Source: Varibaculum prostatecancerukia
GTDB taxonomy: Bacteria > Actinomycetota > Actinomycetes > Actinomycetales > Actinomycetaceae
Length of the DNA stretch: 64,000 bases
Direction: 5' to 3'
NCBI RefSeq assembly: GCF_943169825.2
Contig: NZ_OW968402.1
Span: forward strand, 186,001-250,000
Shown here: piece after piece, positions 36,597-46,187 of the stretch
How positions within the stretch are numbered: the first letter of the stretch is position 1
Layout of the letters: every line of letters starts with the position of its first letter
The notes under the pieces: model-generated
The model's input: the letters and a program-made list of their open reading frames with translations, nothing else
The model's database searches: none
What the model was told of the DNA's origin: nothing
Translations under genes and position numbers: made by a program

Positions 36597-37931
36597 TTGT
36601 CGCGCACATTCACCTCCTTCAAATACCACAACTATCGGCTCTGGTGGATGTCCAATATCTTTGCCTCCACCGGCCTGTGGATGCAGCGGGTAGCCCAAGA
36701 CTGGGTGGTGCTGATGGTGCTCACCGACCAATCCGGATTCGCAGTCGGGGTAGTCACCGCGTTACAGTTCCTGCCCCAATTGTTGCTGTCGATACCTGCC
36801 GGAATGGTGGCGGACCGTTTTAATCGGCGCCGCATCATCCAAATCTGTCAATGCATAGTCGCCCTTAGCGGGCTCACAACCGGGATTTTGCTGCTCACGG
36901 GAGTGGCCGCCCTCTGGCAAATCTATATAATCGCCCTGATAACTGGGGTTGCCGATTGCCTAACCTCCCCGGCACGGCAAGCCTTCGTCTCCGAACTGGT
37001 AACTAAAGAAGACCTTCCCAATGCGGTAGGTCTAAATTCGACCGCCTTTAACTCGGCGCGCTTGATCGGGCCAGGTTTGGCCGGGTTCATGATCGCCGGG
37101 ATCGGACCGGGCTGGGTTTTTATCGCCAACTGCGTGCTGTTTATCGTGCCGGTTCTGGGTCTGGCGTTTATGGACACCAACAGGCTGTTTAGCCGGGAAA
37201 AAACCTCCCGCACCCAGGGAATGATGCGCGAAGGGCTGCGCTACGTGCAAAACCGGACCGACATTAAAGCCATCATCGCGATTCTCACGGTAGTGGGAGC
37301 CCTGGGGATGAACTTCCAGCTCACCCAAGCGGTAATGGCCACCCGAGTGTTCGGTAAAGGTGCAGGTGAATACGGTCTACTAGGGTCGATTATGGCGATC
37401 GGTGCCTTGGCGGGAGCTCTACAAGCTGCGCGGCGGCGTCAGCCACGCGTTTTTACCGTGGTTCTATCAGCCGTCCTATTTGGAATCTTAGAGGGCGCCC
37501 TCGCACTGGCTCCCACCTACGAAATCTTCGCCCTCCTGCTGATTCCCACCGGATTCGTGATGCTGAACCTGCTTACCAGCGCTAACGCCACTATCCAAGT
37601 TTCTACCGATGAAGAAATCAGAGGAAGAGTGCTGTCCATCTATTTCCTCTTCTTCCTGGGAACCACCCCGATTGGGGCGCCGATAATCGGTTGGGTAGCC
37701 GAACATTGGGGGCCGCGTTGGTCACTAGGAGTCGGCGCCATCGCGTCCTTGCTGGTTGCGCTGATAGTAGGGATTTGGTTATGGCGACATTGGCAAGTTG
37801 ATGTTACTGTCCGCGCCTCCCGCCCCTTCCTCACCATTGAAGGGCCGCGCGAAAGGGCGATGCGGCGCCGTAACGAGCGTGCCGAGCGTCAGCGGATAAT
37901 GGATAATCAGTCACGCGACACCGGAAACTAA
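36597..37931 (+). CDS. MFS transporter (enterobactin-exporter-like, EntS group)
   Basis: A 444-residue transporter with 12 hydrophobic segments. The N-terminus FKYHNYRLWWMSNIFASTG and WMQRVAQDWVVL, followed by GMVADRFNRRRI (the MFS loop 2-3 motif), fit the EntS/MFS_3 group of drug or siderophore exporters. I choose TTG 36597, which has GAGGAGG 5 bases upstream; the frame is also open from a TTG at 36570. The substrate is unknown. Confidence 0.88.
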   Translation: MSRTFTSFKYHNYRLWWMSNIFASTGLWMQRVAQDWVVLMVLTDQSGFAVGVVTALQFLPQLLLSIPAGMVADRFNRRRIIQICQCIVALSGLTTGILLLTGVAALWQIYIIALITGVADCLTSPARQAFVSELVTKEDLPNAVGLNSTAFNSARLIGPGLAGFMIAGIGPGWVFIANCVLFIVPVLGLAFMDTNRLFSREKTSRTQGMMREGLRYVQNRTDIKAIIAILTVVGALGMNFQLTQAVMATRVFGKGAGEYGLLGSIMAIGALAGALQAARRRQPRVFTVVLSAVLFGILEGALALAPTYEIFALLLIPTGFVMLNLLTSANATIQVSTDEEIRGRVLSIYFLFFLGTTPIGAPIIGWVAEHWGPRWSLGVGAIASLLVALIVGIWLWRHWQVDVTVRASRPFLTIEGPRERAMRRRNERAERQRIMDNQSRDTGN

Positions 37932-38177
37932 GTCGCAACGGACGCGCGCGGTAGCAGATAATGCTGCCCCGCCGATTTCCTCGCCCTCTCCACAAAAAGA
38001 GGATCCGCTTGGGCAGAGAAAAACTGAGGAAAAATGCGGGAAACCCTCATATTTTCAGAATCTTCGTCCTCTGATTTGGGTTCTCCTGCCGGTTGCTCTT
38101 TGTTAACCTGCCAGTAACTTTAGGTTGTTAGCTTCCAGGTGAAAGTTAAAAATTCTCATCTGAAGGAAGTCAATCCC

Positions 38178-39809
38178 GTGACAAAAACTGACAAGCCTCT
38201 GCAAGAAGAAGCACCGCTGGGGCAGCTAACTTTTTTCCAAAAACTAGCGAAAAAAGATGTGTACTGGCACCTGGCTTTCGGCGGTCTGCTCCTGGGAATC
38301 ACCATTTGGTTTATCTTTTGGGCTTTCGATTACGTAGGGGAAACCAATCAGGCGTTACTGCTGTTAATAACCATTGTCTTCGCCGTGTTCATGGCCTTTA
38401 ACATCGGTGGTAACGATGTGGCCAACTCGTTTGGGACTTCGGTCGGAGCCGGAACCCTATCCATGAAACAAGCCCTGGTAGTAGCCGCTATTTTCGAGGT
38501 GTCGGGAGCGGTAATCGCCGGGGGAGAAGTAACAGACACCGTGCGTTCGGGAATCGTAGACCTATCTGCCATCTCGAATCTGCAAGCGATGGACTTCGCC
38601 CTAATAATGACGTCTTCACTGCTAGGAGCGGCAGTGTGGCTGCTCGGGGCAACCCGCATGGGGTGGCCGGTGTCTACCACCCACTCGATTGTCGGCGGAA
38701 TCGTCGGTGCCGCCCTGACCGTGGGCTTTACCACCCACACTGGGGGCTGGAGCATGGTGCAATGGGGAGGTCTCGGGAAAATTGCGATCTCCTGGATACT
38801 ATCTCCGTTGCTGGGTGGGGTAGTTGCCTATATTTTGTTCAAGGCAATTAAATCCTCGATCCTGGTCTACAATGAACGCGCTGATCAGCGTCTACGTGAA
38901 ATTAAGCAGGAACGCGCGGATCTGCGTACTCGCCACAAGGCCTGGTTCGAGCGGCTCAATGAAATCCAACAAGTTTCCTACACCAATGCGATGGTACGCG
39001 ACGCCACCACCATGAATCTGGGCGACTACGATCCCACCGACCTGGAATCTGACTACTTTAAGGAACTAGAACGCATCAATCGCGAAAAAGATGATGTCAA
39101 CGCCCATAAAGCCCTGGAAACTTGGGTTCCGTTACTGGCCGCATTTGGAGCGATCATTATTGGCTCCTTGATGCTATTCAAAGGGTTAAAAAATCTGGAT
39201 ATCAACCTGTCAATGCTAGGGAATCTACTGATCCTGGCGATGCTGGCAGCGGCAGTTTGGATGGCCATATTCATCCTCGCGCGTTCCCTCAAACGGCGAG
39301 ATCTTTCCCGCTCGACCTTCCTGTTGTTCTCCTGGATGCAGGTATTCACTGCTTCCGCGTTTGCCTTCTCGCATGGATCGAACGATATTGCCAACGCCAT
39401 CGGCCCCTTCATCGCGGTGCTAGATGTGCTGCGCACCACCGGTATATCCACTGAAAGTGCAGTTCCAGGCGCCGTGATGCTTGCCTTGGGGATTGCGCTG
39501 ATTGCGGGACTATGGTTCATTGGTCGCTACGTTATTAAGACCGTGGGGTCTGGGCTTACCGAGATGCACCCGGCTTCAGGATTCGCGGCAGAACTTTCTG
39601 CTGCAGCAGTAGTTATGGGCTCTTCGCTGCTGGGTCTGCCGGTTTCCTCTACCCACATCTTGATTGGTGCGGTACTGGGTATCGGGATTGTCAATAAGGC
39701 GGCGAACTGGTCGTTGATGAAACCCATCGCCCTGGCTTGGGTAATCACCCTGCCGGCTGCGGCCGTAATCTCCGCGATTACAGTCAGCGTATTGCGAGTG
39801 ATTTTCTAA
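38178..39809 (+). CDS. pit: PiT-family inorganic phosphate transporter
   Basis: A 543-residue membrane transporter with the two inverted family repeats [16 protein letters not shown] and [12 protein letters not shown], and the partner motifs [13 protein letters not shown] and [15 protein letters not shown] long hydrophilic loop lies between the halves. GTG 38178 with GAAGGAAG upstream is preferred over a GTG at 38139. It would import phosphate by proton or cation symport, consistent with the polyphosphate enzymes elsewhere in the window. Confidence 0.95.
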   Translation: MTKTDKPLQEEAPLGQLTFFQKLAKKDVYWHLAFGGLLLGITIWFIFWAFDYVGETNQALLLLITIVFAVFMAFNIGGNDVANSFGTSVGAGTLSMKQALVVAAIFEVSGAVIAGGEVTDTVRSGIVDLSAISNLQAMDFALIMTSSLLGAAVWLLGATRMGWPVSTTHSIVGGIVGAALTVGFTTHTGGWSMVQWGGLGKIAISWILSPLLGGVVAYILFKAIKSSILVYNERADQRLREIKQERADLRTRHKAWFERLNEIQQVSYTNAMVRDATTMNLGDYDPTDLESDYFKELERINREKDDVNAHKALETWVPLLAAFGAIIIGSLMLFKGLKNLDINLSMLGNLLILAMLAAAVWMAIFILARSLKRRDLSRSTFLLFSWMQVFTASAFAFSHGSNDIANAIGPFIAVLDVLRTTGISTESAVPGAVMLALGIALIAGLWFIGRYVIKTVGSGLTEMHPASGFAAELSAAAVVMGSSLLGLPVSSTHILIGAVLGIGIVNKAANWSLMKPIALAWVITLPAAAVISAITVSVLRVIF

Positions 39810-39827
39810 ACCGGAATCTGACCCTAA

Positions 39828-39874
39828 TCGACCAGGTACACCTGAGGTTCGCCCTCAAGGTTGTACCTGGTCGA
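39828..39874. terminator. Bidirectional terminator-like hairpin after pit
   Basis: TCGACCAGGTACA (39828-39840) pairs with TGTACCTGGTCGA (39862-39874), with an inner CCTGAGG/CCTCAAGG stem. It separates pit from the converging tRNA-Arg. Confidence 0.75.
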
Positions 39875-39918
39875 AGCGGTTTTAGGGCAAGGTGTAAATA
39901 AAGAATAAGGCTAAAAAG

Positions 39919-39991
39919 TGCCCCCGAGACGATTCGAACGTCCGACACCCGCTTTAGGAGAGCGGTGCTCTATCCCCTGAGCTACGAGGGC
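39919..39991 (-). tRNA. tRNA-Arg (anticodon CCT)
   Basis: On the minus strand the acceptor GCCCTCG pairs with CGGGGGC (one G-T wobble), with discriminator A. The anticodon loop CTCCTAA gives CCT. The T arm contains CGTTCGAATCG. Confidence 0.94.
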
Positions 39992-40158
39992 GCAAGGCGG
40001 CCGTCAGCGCCTCAGCCAGTCTAGGATAACACTGGTTAATCAGGCTCAAAACTGAAGGAGTACCCATATCAGCTATTCCGGGAAGTGATTATTATCGTTT
40101 TCGACCTCTTAGGGCATGGCAACCAGGGCAAACCCTTTAGTTCTCGTATGCTGGCATC

Positions 40159-43100
40159 GTGAGCTATAACCCGGAAACAGAGATGAACTCAAGTGAGAGC
40201 GCCGATGAGGCTTTGGCGATGGAAGAAGCGCCTGCTAGCAGCCGTAAACAGCTGGTTGACGCGGCCCTAAGCAGCTGGAGCGCCGACCTAGAGCGCACTA
40301 TTGCAGAAGAAACTGCCTCGGCATACCTAGAGCTATCTGCCGCCCACCCCGGTGGTTTGGCGCAGCTTTACGGAGGACGCCCCACCCGGCTGTCCAACCT
40401 GGTGCGGGAACCGCGCGCCCTCTCACATTGCCGGATTCGGGCGCGGGAAGTGCTTTCTGCCTCCCGTGACCGTCAGGCTCGTTACGGCAGCGGACCGGTT
40501 TACCTGGCAATCGGCACCGCCTCTTGGCGGCAGGGAGGAACCCTGGGAGCCGCTTGGGATCGGGCATCTAGCCAAGCCGCGTCCTCGGCAACGAAAATGT
40601 CGGCGGCGGCTGCCTCGGCGCTAAGCGCGGAAAATACTCCTAGTACCAGTGAAGATACCTCCGAAGAAAGGGAGGAAAATAACGCGGTCTATGATATTGA
40701 AAAAATACATGCCAGCGAGCCGCGCACTATCACCGGACCGGCTCTGCTCTGCCCGGTGGAACTATCGCTAACTGCGGATGAGGACGTGCTGCTCACCTTA
40801 GATAATGTGGTCGAAGTGTGGCCACCGCTAGAAGCGGCACTGCGGGAAAAAGGGGAACAGGCAGAAATTGTTTCCATTCTGCAAGGACTGCAGGCAGATG
40901 AGGCATTCAGTCCCACCAACGCCCTCTCCGAGTTGCGGCGCCTGGGAGTGCTGCACCTGCTGGGATTTGACCTCTACGATTCGCTCACCGTGGGACAATA
41001 CTTGCATCCCCTGTCTAACCTGGTAAAAGACTATGCTCTCAATCAAGAATTATTAGAACAATCCGAGGTAACTGCGGCGCTTTGCGGAGACGTAGAGGCC
41101 GCCGGAGCGGTGCTATCGCCCCTACCAGAACCGGTATTAAGTGACCGTGACCCCGTTGCCGAACATGGAGTGGGCGACCTTGATCCCGCGCAACACAACA
41201 TCCTAGATGCGGTGGCATCCGGGGCAAATCTGCTGCTAGATGCGCCTCCGGAATCTGAAATCACCTCCACAGTGACTGCGATTCTCGCAGATGCTGCCAG
41301 TGCCGGGCGCACTATCGCCTATGTGCCGGGGGCACGGCGCCGCCTGCAGCAGGTACTCTCCGCCCTGGATCGCTTGGGCCTAGAAGGCCTCACCCTGGAT
41401 CTATCGAACCGTAGCCGCTGGAACGATATGGTGCCGGCCAAGCTCCTAGAATCGTTGAACTCCCCGATAGAGACGATTGACACGGAGGAAGCTGAAGCCA
41501 CCAATAAGATGCGCCACGAACTGACGCAAGTGCGCTCCCAGCTGGGTGGATATATGGAGCAGCTGCATCGTAAACGCGATCCGTGGCAGGTATCTGCCTA
41601 TGACGCTTTGCAGGTACTGGCAGACCTAACTTCCATGAAACCCGGGCCGCGCACCAAAGTACGGTTCGATCTAGAAACTTTGCATCGTATCTCCGCAGAT
41701 GGAGCCAAACGTGCCCAAGAACTACTCGCGGAAGCCGAAAAAGAAGGGATCTTCGCGCAGACCCGGGCAACTAACCCTTGGCATTCGGTGGTAGTTTCTT
41801 CCCCGGAAATGGTTGATACCGCAATTGAGGGTGTCAGCCAACTATCGGGGCGCACCCTGCCCCAGGTGCGGGCAGATATTGATCGCACACAAAAGGAAAC
41901 CGGGCTGCGGCACGCCGCCACCCTCAACCAGTGGCATGACCAGCTGCGAATGCTAGATGGTTTACGCGAAGCCATGGACGTGTTCAAGCCCCAGATCTTT
42001 GAGCGTTCCGCCGCCGATATGGTGATTGCTACCGCCTCTAAGAAATGGCGTAAAGAACGCGCCCTCAATATGAAAAATTCCCAGCGGCGCCGCCTGATTA
42101 AACAGGCAAAAGACCTGGTACGTCCAGGACGCCGGGTAGAGGATCTGCATCGCGAACTAATTCGGGTACAGCAGCAACGCCGTATTTGGCGTGAATACTC
42201 TCCCGGTGGGGGCTGGCCGGTTCTGCCTGGTCGCCTCGACCAGATGCAAAAGGCCGAGGAGGCGCTGCGCACTCATATATCGCGCTTGCAACCGTTCTTC
42301 TCTACCGGGTTTGGGGATCTGGCGGAAATGCCGCTCGATGAGCTAGTCAGTTTGATGGACAGCCTATCTGCTGATGAAAAGGGCGCTGAGCGACTACCGC
42401 AACGGGTGTCCCTGCTAAAAGAACTCCATGATGTAGGGCTAGATGAACTGGTCGATGACCTGCGTGAAAGGCGAGTTCCCCGCGAGTTACTGCGCACCGA
42501 ACTAGATTTGGCCTGGTGGGCGTCGGCATTGGCAGAAATGCTACACCTAGATGACCGGCTGGCTCATTTTGATGGGGAGCATTTACGCGAACTTTCCACG
42601 CGGCTGCGCGAGCTTGACCTGCAGCAAGTGAACTCTTTGTCTGGGCAAGTTTTGCGGCAGGTGCGCCGCCAGATAGCGAAACTGGTGGATTCCCAAAGCG
42701 AAAATGTTTCTGACCTGGAGCGAGTGTTAACCGAGGCGCGGACGGATCTGCCGGAAGTCATTGGGCAGTTCCCGATTGTCGAGCGGCTGCGTCCTATCCG
42801 GGCAATTCCTCCGGTATTAGTACCCCAGATTTTGGGAAATGATCATCCTGTGGATTTGTTGGTACTGGACGGCATAGAAAATGCGGACTTGGCAGAAGTT
42901 ATCCCCGCGATTGCTCGGGCGAAACAAGTAGTAGTAGTAGGCGATGTGCGCCGCAGTGAACAGGGAACCATCTCTGATTTTGCGGGAATCTTCTCGCAAC
43001 TGACCGCGCCTCCTACCCGCTCAAGAGTTAACGAATGGGTGGCTGCCTTCCTGGCAGACCACGATTACGGCCGGGACGTGATGCCGGTGACCGTACCGCG

Positions 43101-44358
43101 TCCCTCCCGTCCAGTAACTTTGACCGTGGTCGATGGGAGGGGAATGCCCGCTCCCGGAGCCCAATGCGTTGAAACCTCCTCTCAAGAGGTCGATGAGGTA
43201 GTGCGCCAGGTTTGCTTGCACGCAGAGGTACAACCCAAAGAATCTTTAGGGGTGGTGGCCTTAACCGTAAAGCACGCCCAACGAATCAGTGCCGCGATTA
43301 TGAGCGAAGTTGCCCGTAACCCTAAACTAGATAAATTCTTGAGCCGCAACCAGGAAGAACCTTTCGTAATCGTAGATGCGGCGGGAGCGGCCGGTTTGCG
43401 CCGCGACCACGTGATTTTATCGGTGGGATTCGCGAAAACACCCCATGGAAAGGTATTGCATGACTTCGGAGTAATCTCCGCGATTGAAGGCACGGCATTG
43501 CTGGTAGACGCGGTTTCGATGGTGAGAAAGGAGCTATCGCTGATTTCTTCGATGGCTCCCGAGGCTATAGATCCGCAGCGTCTGCATACCGCCGGATCTA
43601 AGATGCTTTACGACTTACTGCAAGCCGCGCGCGCCGAGGCACAGACCGTAGGTCCGGTAGAGGCAGCGCAGGCGATGGACGAGGAAGAATCGCAGCCCGA
43701 TCGCCTCCTACTAGACCTCGCGGAACGCCTCTACTCAGTGGGATTAACCGTAATTCCGAACCTGGGACCCAAGAATGGGATGCGGATCCCGTTAGCGATT
43801 GGACACCCCGACTATCCAGATGAACTACTGGTAGCGGTGCTCACTGATAATCCCGATTATGTGGCCGAAAAATCTTTGCGGCGGCGCGAACGGCATTGGC
43901 CGGATCGCCTCAAAGAATACGGTTGGGTAGTCAGCGTAGTGTACTCGACAGCAGTATTCATGGATCCTGCCGCGCAGGCACAACGGCTGCTTGACCTGGT
44001 AGTTGACGTGGTAGAAGAACGTAAGAAAGCGCAGGCAAGGCGGCAGGCAGCGGCGGCACCCGCACCTGCACCGGCACCCGAGCCGGCTTCAGCGCCACTT
44101 CCTGCAAGTTCACCAGCGCCACAGGCAGCTGTCCGCGAAAAAGAGCGTCCCGTATCCCGTCCGAGACTTTCTCGGGGACTACCGCTGACCGCCTACGGTG
44201 ATGACCAGTTAGATGACCTGCTCGCTTGGATTCGTTCTGACGGTAAGAATCGATCCGCAGAGGAAGAGGTAGATTTACTCTTTGGTGAATTAGGTTTGCG
44301 CCGCAGGGATACCCAGGTAGAAACGATTCTGAAGAACGTAGTCACCCGGAACCGGTAA
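40159..44358 (+). CDS. Large helicase-like protein with degenerate ATPase motifs and a C-terminal restriction-endonuclease-like domain
   Basis: A 1399-residue protein. Where an SF1 helicase has Walker A (about 354-364) it reads ANLLLDAPPESEIT, with no GxGKT. At the motif II position (about 897) it reads LLVLDGIENADL instead of a DEAS-type box; VVVVGDVRRSEQG resembles the following GD motif. A long helical region fills 430-880. Residues about 1177-1290 (LLLDLAERLYSVGLTVIPN, WPDRLKEYGWVVSVVYS) match the MTES_1575/DUF559-type endonuclease-like fold. A Pro/Ala linker and a short helical end follow. GTG start. It is probably not an active helicase; its role is unknown. Confidence 0.85.
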   Translation: MSYNPETEMNSSESADEALAMEEAPASSRKQLVDAALSSWSADLERTIAEETASAYLELSAAHPGGLAQLYGGRPTRLSNLVREPRALSHCRIRAREVLSASRDRQARYGSGPVYLAIGTASWRQGGTLGAAWDRASSQAASSATKMSAAAASALSAENTPSTSEDTSEEREENNAVYDIEKIHASEPRTITGPALLCPVELSLTADEDVLLTLDNVVEVWPPLEAALREKGEQAEIVSILQGLQADEAFSPTNALSELRRLGVLHLLGFDLYDSLTVGQYLHPLSNLVKDYALNQELLEQSEVTAALCGDVEAAGAVLSPLPEPVLSDRDPVAEHGVGDLDPAQHNILDAVASGANLLLDAPPESEITSTVTAILADAASAGRTIAYVPGARRRLQQVLSALDRLGLEGLTLDLSNRSRWNDMVPAKLLESLNSPIETIDTEEAEATNKMRHELTQVRSQLGGYMEQLHRKRDPWQVSAYDALQVLADLTSMKPGPRTKVRFDLETLHRISADGAKRAQELLAEAEKEGIFAQTRATNPWHSVVVSSPEMVDTAIEGVSQLSGRTLPQVRADIDRTQKETGLRHAATLNQWHDQLRMLDGLREAMDVFKPQIFERSAADMVIATASKKWRKERALNMKNSQRRRLIKQAKDLVRPGRRVEDLHRELIRVQQQRRIWREYSPGGGWPVLPGRLDQMQKAEEALRTHISRLQPFFSTGFGDLAEMPLDELVSLMDSLSADEKGAERLPQRVSLLKELHDVGLDELVDDLRERRVPRELLRTELDLAWWASALAEMLHLDDRLAHFDGEHLRELSTRLRELDLQQVNSLSGQVLRQVRRQIAKLVDSQSENVSDLERVLTEARTDLPEVIGQFPIVERLRPIRAIPPVLVPQILGNDHPVDLLVLDGIENADLAEVIPAIARAKQVVVVGDVRRSEQGTISDFAGIFSQLTAPPTRSRVNEWVAAFLADHDYGRDVMPVTVPRPSRPVTLTVVDGRGMPAPGAQCVETSSQEVDEVVRQVCLHAEVQPKESLGVVALTVKHAQRISAAIMSEVARNPKLDKFLSRNQEEPFVIVDAAGAAGLRRDHVILSVGFAKTPHGKVLHDFGVISAIEGTALLVDAVSMVRKELSLISSMAPEAIDPQRLHTAGSKMLYDLLQAARAEAQTVGPVEAAQAMDEEESQPDRLLLDLAERLYSVGLTVIPNLGPKNGMRIPLAIGHPDYPDELLVAVLTDNPDYVAEKSLRRRERHWPDRLKEYGWVVSVVYSTAVFMDPAAQAQRLLDLVVDVVEERKKAQARRQAAAAPAPAPAPEPASAPLPASSPAPQAAVREKERPVSRPRLSRGLPLTAYGDDQLDDLLAWIRSDGKNRSAEEEVDLLFGELGLRRRDTQVETILKNVVTRNR

Positions 44359-44360
44359 CC

Positions 44361-44552
44361 GTGAAACACCCCGCGGCCCGTACCTACTCCCAGGTGGATT
44401 TGCAGCGCATCCAGGAAGGTAAACCCACTTCATGGCAGGAAAGCGCGGATCCAAGCCCGGATCAAGGTGGGCAGCAAGAAACTGCTAACCAGCGCCCCGA
44501 GGTGGATTACCTATCCGAACTCCCGCCCCATTGGCGCGAACATAACCAGTAG
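44361..44552 (+). CDS. Small hypothetical protein downstream of the helicase-like gene
   Basis: A 63-residue hydrophilic, Gln/Pro-rich peptide ending in YLSELPPHWREHNQ. GTG start 2 bases after the previous stop, so it is probably coupled to it. No domain is recognised. The coupling is the main support for it being real. Confidence 0.55.
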   Translation: MKHPAARTYSQVDLQRIQEGKPTSWQESADPSPDQGGQQETANQRPEVDYLSELPPHWREHNQ

Positions 44553-44586
44553 CCCTCATTTGGGTTTTTTCGGTAACACCGGGGTA

Positions 44587-44693
44587 CGCGCGGGAGAAGT
44601 TTTTCCTCCTGCCCAAGAATTCGGAAAACGTAGCGGCGTTTTCCGAATTCTTATGCCCACCGCGCCTACTCGGATAAAACTTCTCCCCCGCGC
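44587..44693 (-). ncRNA. Structured element T, copy B
   Basis: Minus-strand equivalent of 11633-11740. The inner 16-bp stem is AAGAATTCGGAAAACG (plus-strand 44615-44630) against 44637-44652, and the outer stem is GGGAGAAGTTTT against AAAACTTCTCCC. The conserved loops (plus-strand reverse of TATCCGAGTAGGCGCGGTGG and TTGGGCAGGAGG) are kept, while both stems changed on both sides relative to copy A. Confidence 0.55.
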
Positions 44694-44695
44694 AA

Positions 44696-44782
44696 GGGTC
44701 GCGGCCGGTAAAAGATACGAGAGGGGCTTGACCGGCGAAGCCGGTCACGGGGTCCCCGGAGTGCTTTTACCGAGCCAGACCC
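44696..44782 (+). ncRNA. Structured element X, copy B
   Basis: The outer stems are GGGTC (44696-44700)/GACCC (44778-44782) and GGTAAAAG (44707-44714)/CTTTTACC (44764-44771). The inner hairpin is TGACCGGC (44729-44736)/GCCGGTCA (44740-44747) with a GAA loop. The core ATACGA..AGGGG and CACGGGGTCCCCGGAGTG equals copy A. It ends 10 bases from the mscL stop on the other strand. Confidence 0.55.
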
Positions 44783-44791
44783 GTGACGAGG

Positions 44792-45229
44792 TTAGCTATT
44801 TTGGGCGGAAGATTTTTCGGATTGCAGCAGGTCGCGGATTTCGGTTAGCAGTTCTACCTGGGGATCTACTTCCGGTTCTTCTGCTTCCTCTTCGGCCTTT
44901 GCTTTAGCATCGCGTATGCGCATCAGCTTATTCATCGGCACAATGATGCAGGTGTAAATCGCTAGCGCCACCAGCAGGAAGTTCACTAGAGCGGTGATAA
45001 TTGCTCCCGGTTGCACAATGGCGCTGCCCAGATGGAACTCTAAAACGTTATCGAAGTTCGGCTTGCCTACCAGTCCGGCGATCAGCGGGTTGATGAATTT
45101 GTCTACGATGGCAGTGACTACCGCTCCGAAGGCAGCACCAATAACTACTCCAACTGCCAGGTCGATCGCATTTCCCCGGGAAATAAACTCTTTGAATCCG
45201 GCAATGAATCCGGTTTTTTCTGCACTCAT
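44792..45229 (-). CDS. mscL: Large-conductance mechanosensitive channel
   Basis: A 145-residue membrane channel that opens under osmotic downshock. FKEFISRGNAIDLAVGVVIGAAFG is the family N-terminus plus TM1, and a second helix lies at about 70-95 (LVNFLLVALAIYTCIIVP). The C-terminal end is acidic and helical. It follows the SAF gene by 20 bases; in other actinobacteria mscL also neighbours the glp locus. Confidence 0.96.
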   Translation of the reverse strand: MSAEKTGFIAGFKEFISRGNAIDLAVGVVIGAAFGAVVTAIVDKFINPLIAGLVGKPNFDNVLEFHLGSAIVQPGAIITALVNFLLVALAIYTCIIVPMNKLMRIRDAKAKAEEEAEEPEVDPQVELLTEIRDLLQSEKSSAQNS

Positions 45230-45249
45230 TAGTCCTCATTTAGTTGGTT

Positions 45250-45933
45250 TTATCCTGTCCTGGCTAATTGTAGCGGTTCAGCCTTGCTAGCTTGAACTAG
45301 CAGTGCTGCTTGCTGAGGTTGCACCGCCACCTCGATAGTTGCTGCTTTTTGTCCGCCAGTCAGTGACCCGCTGGCGGCACTGACCGATAAGACTCTGGCA
45401 GTTATCTGTGTGGAGAGTCCCTTACTCTCCGACAATTTGTTTTCTGCCTCCTGGCTACCTTCGGGAGGGTTATCGCCGCTAGTAGCGGTGTCATTGTCTG
45501 GGGATGCCGCTTGATCAGTAGGAGAGTTTCCGAGAAAGAAAATTACTTCATCCCCGGCGCTGGCCAAGCCCTGATCACTTTCTCGCAGGGGCAGCGCCAA
45601 TATCACTTGCCCTTTATAAGATTCTCGCGCAAATGGGGAGGAGGAGAATAACGCTGGAAATAGGGCAGTGCCGGTAGCAATCGGAACCGCCGTCCGCTGC
45701 CCAACTACTTGGGAAACTTTTTGATACGCCTGGGGAGGTAGCGCCGCTACTGGAATCGATTTAACTGCCAGTTGATCAGGGGTAATAACTGTGCCGGGGG
45801 CAATGGTAGTGGCAGATACTATCATCGGTTTGGTGGCAATCTGAGGCAGCACTATTCGCAGCAAAGTGACTATCACTGCCACTGCCGCGGCTAGGGCGAT
45901 GGTGCGTCGCCAGCGCCATAGAAACTCTCGCAT
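45250..45933 (-). CDS. Membrane-anchored SAF-domain protein (CpaB/RcpC-like)
   Basis: A 227-residue protein with one N-terminal helix (about 12-32) and an extracellular SAF domain (VSATTIAPGTVITPDQLAVKSIP, then VGQRTAVPIATGTALFPALF), followed by a Ser/Asp/Glu-rich linker and a C-terminal beta region. This is the layout of Flp-pilus CpaB/RcpC proteins, but no tad genes are nearby. It forms an operon with mscL. Confidence 0.82.
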   Translation of the reverse strand: MREFLWRWRRTIALAAAVAVIVTLLRIVLPQIATKPMIVSATTIAPGTVITPDQLAVKSIPVAALPPQAYQKVSQVVGQRTAVPIATGTALFPALFSSSPFARESYKGQVILALPLRESDQGLASAGDEVIFFLGNSPTDQAASPDNDTATSGDNPPEGSQEAENKLSESKGLSTQITARVLSVSAASGSLTGGQKAATIEVAVQPQQAALLVQASKAEPLQLARTG

Positions 45934-46187
45934 AGCTAAATTCTCACCAGTTTTCTGGCAGTCAAAGAAAGCCTAGATAATCCGCCGGAAAACATTTTGG
46001 TTATTTCCCTCTGGGGACAGGCAAAGCACTACCTGGAATAACCATTAATCGAAGGGTTATTGTCACCCTTTGCAAACAAGTAAAACCCGGGAAAGCTTAG
46101 CCACGAAGCCAGCCGCCACAACAGGCCACTAAGGACCAAAAGAGCTCAGACTGCTCCTCGCCGCCCACCTCCGGCAGCGCCACCGAG
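45934..46187. other. Gene-free gap between the SAF-protein and cyclo-ligase genes
   Basis: No reading frame or strong hairpin is supported here. The upstream promoter of the SAF-mscL operon must lie near 45950-46000. A 15-base stretch at 46045-46059 equals part of the tRNA-Asn anticodon arm (27883-27897), which may be chance. Confidence 0.5.

Noticed and set aside
46045-46059. 15-base identity to the anticodon arm of tRNA-Asn (27883-27897)
   Set aside because: No other tRNA features surround it and there is no second boundary that would make it an integration site; chance cannot be excluded.
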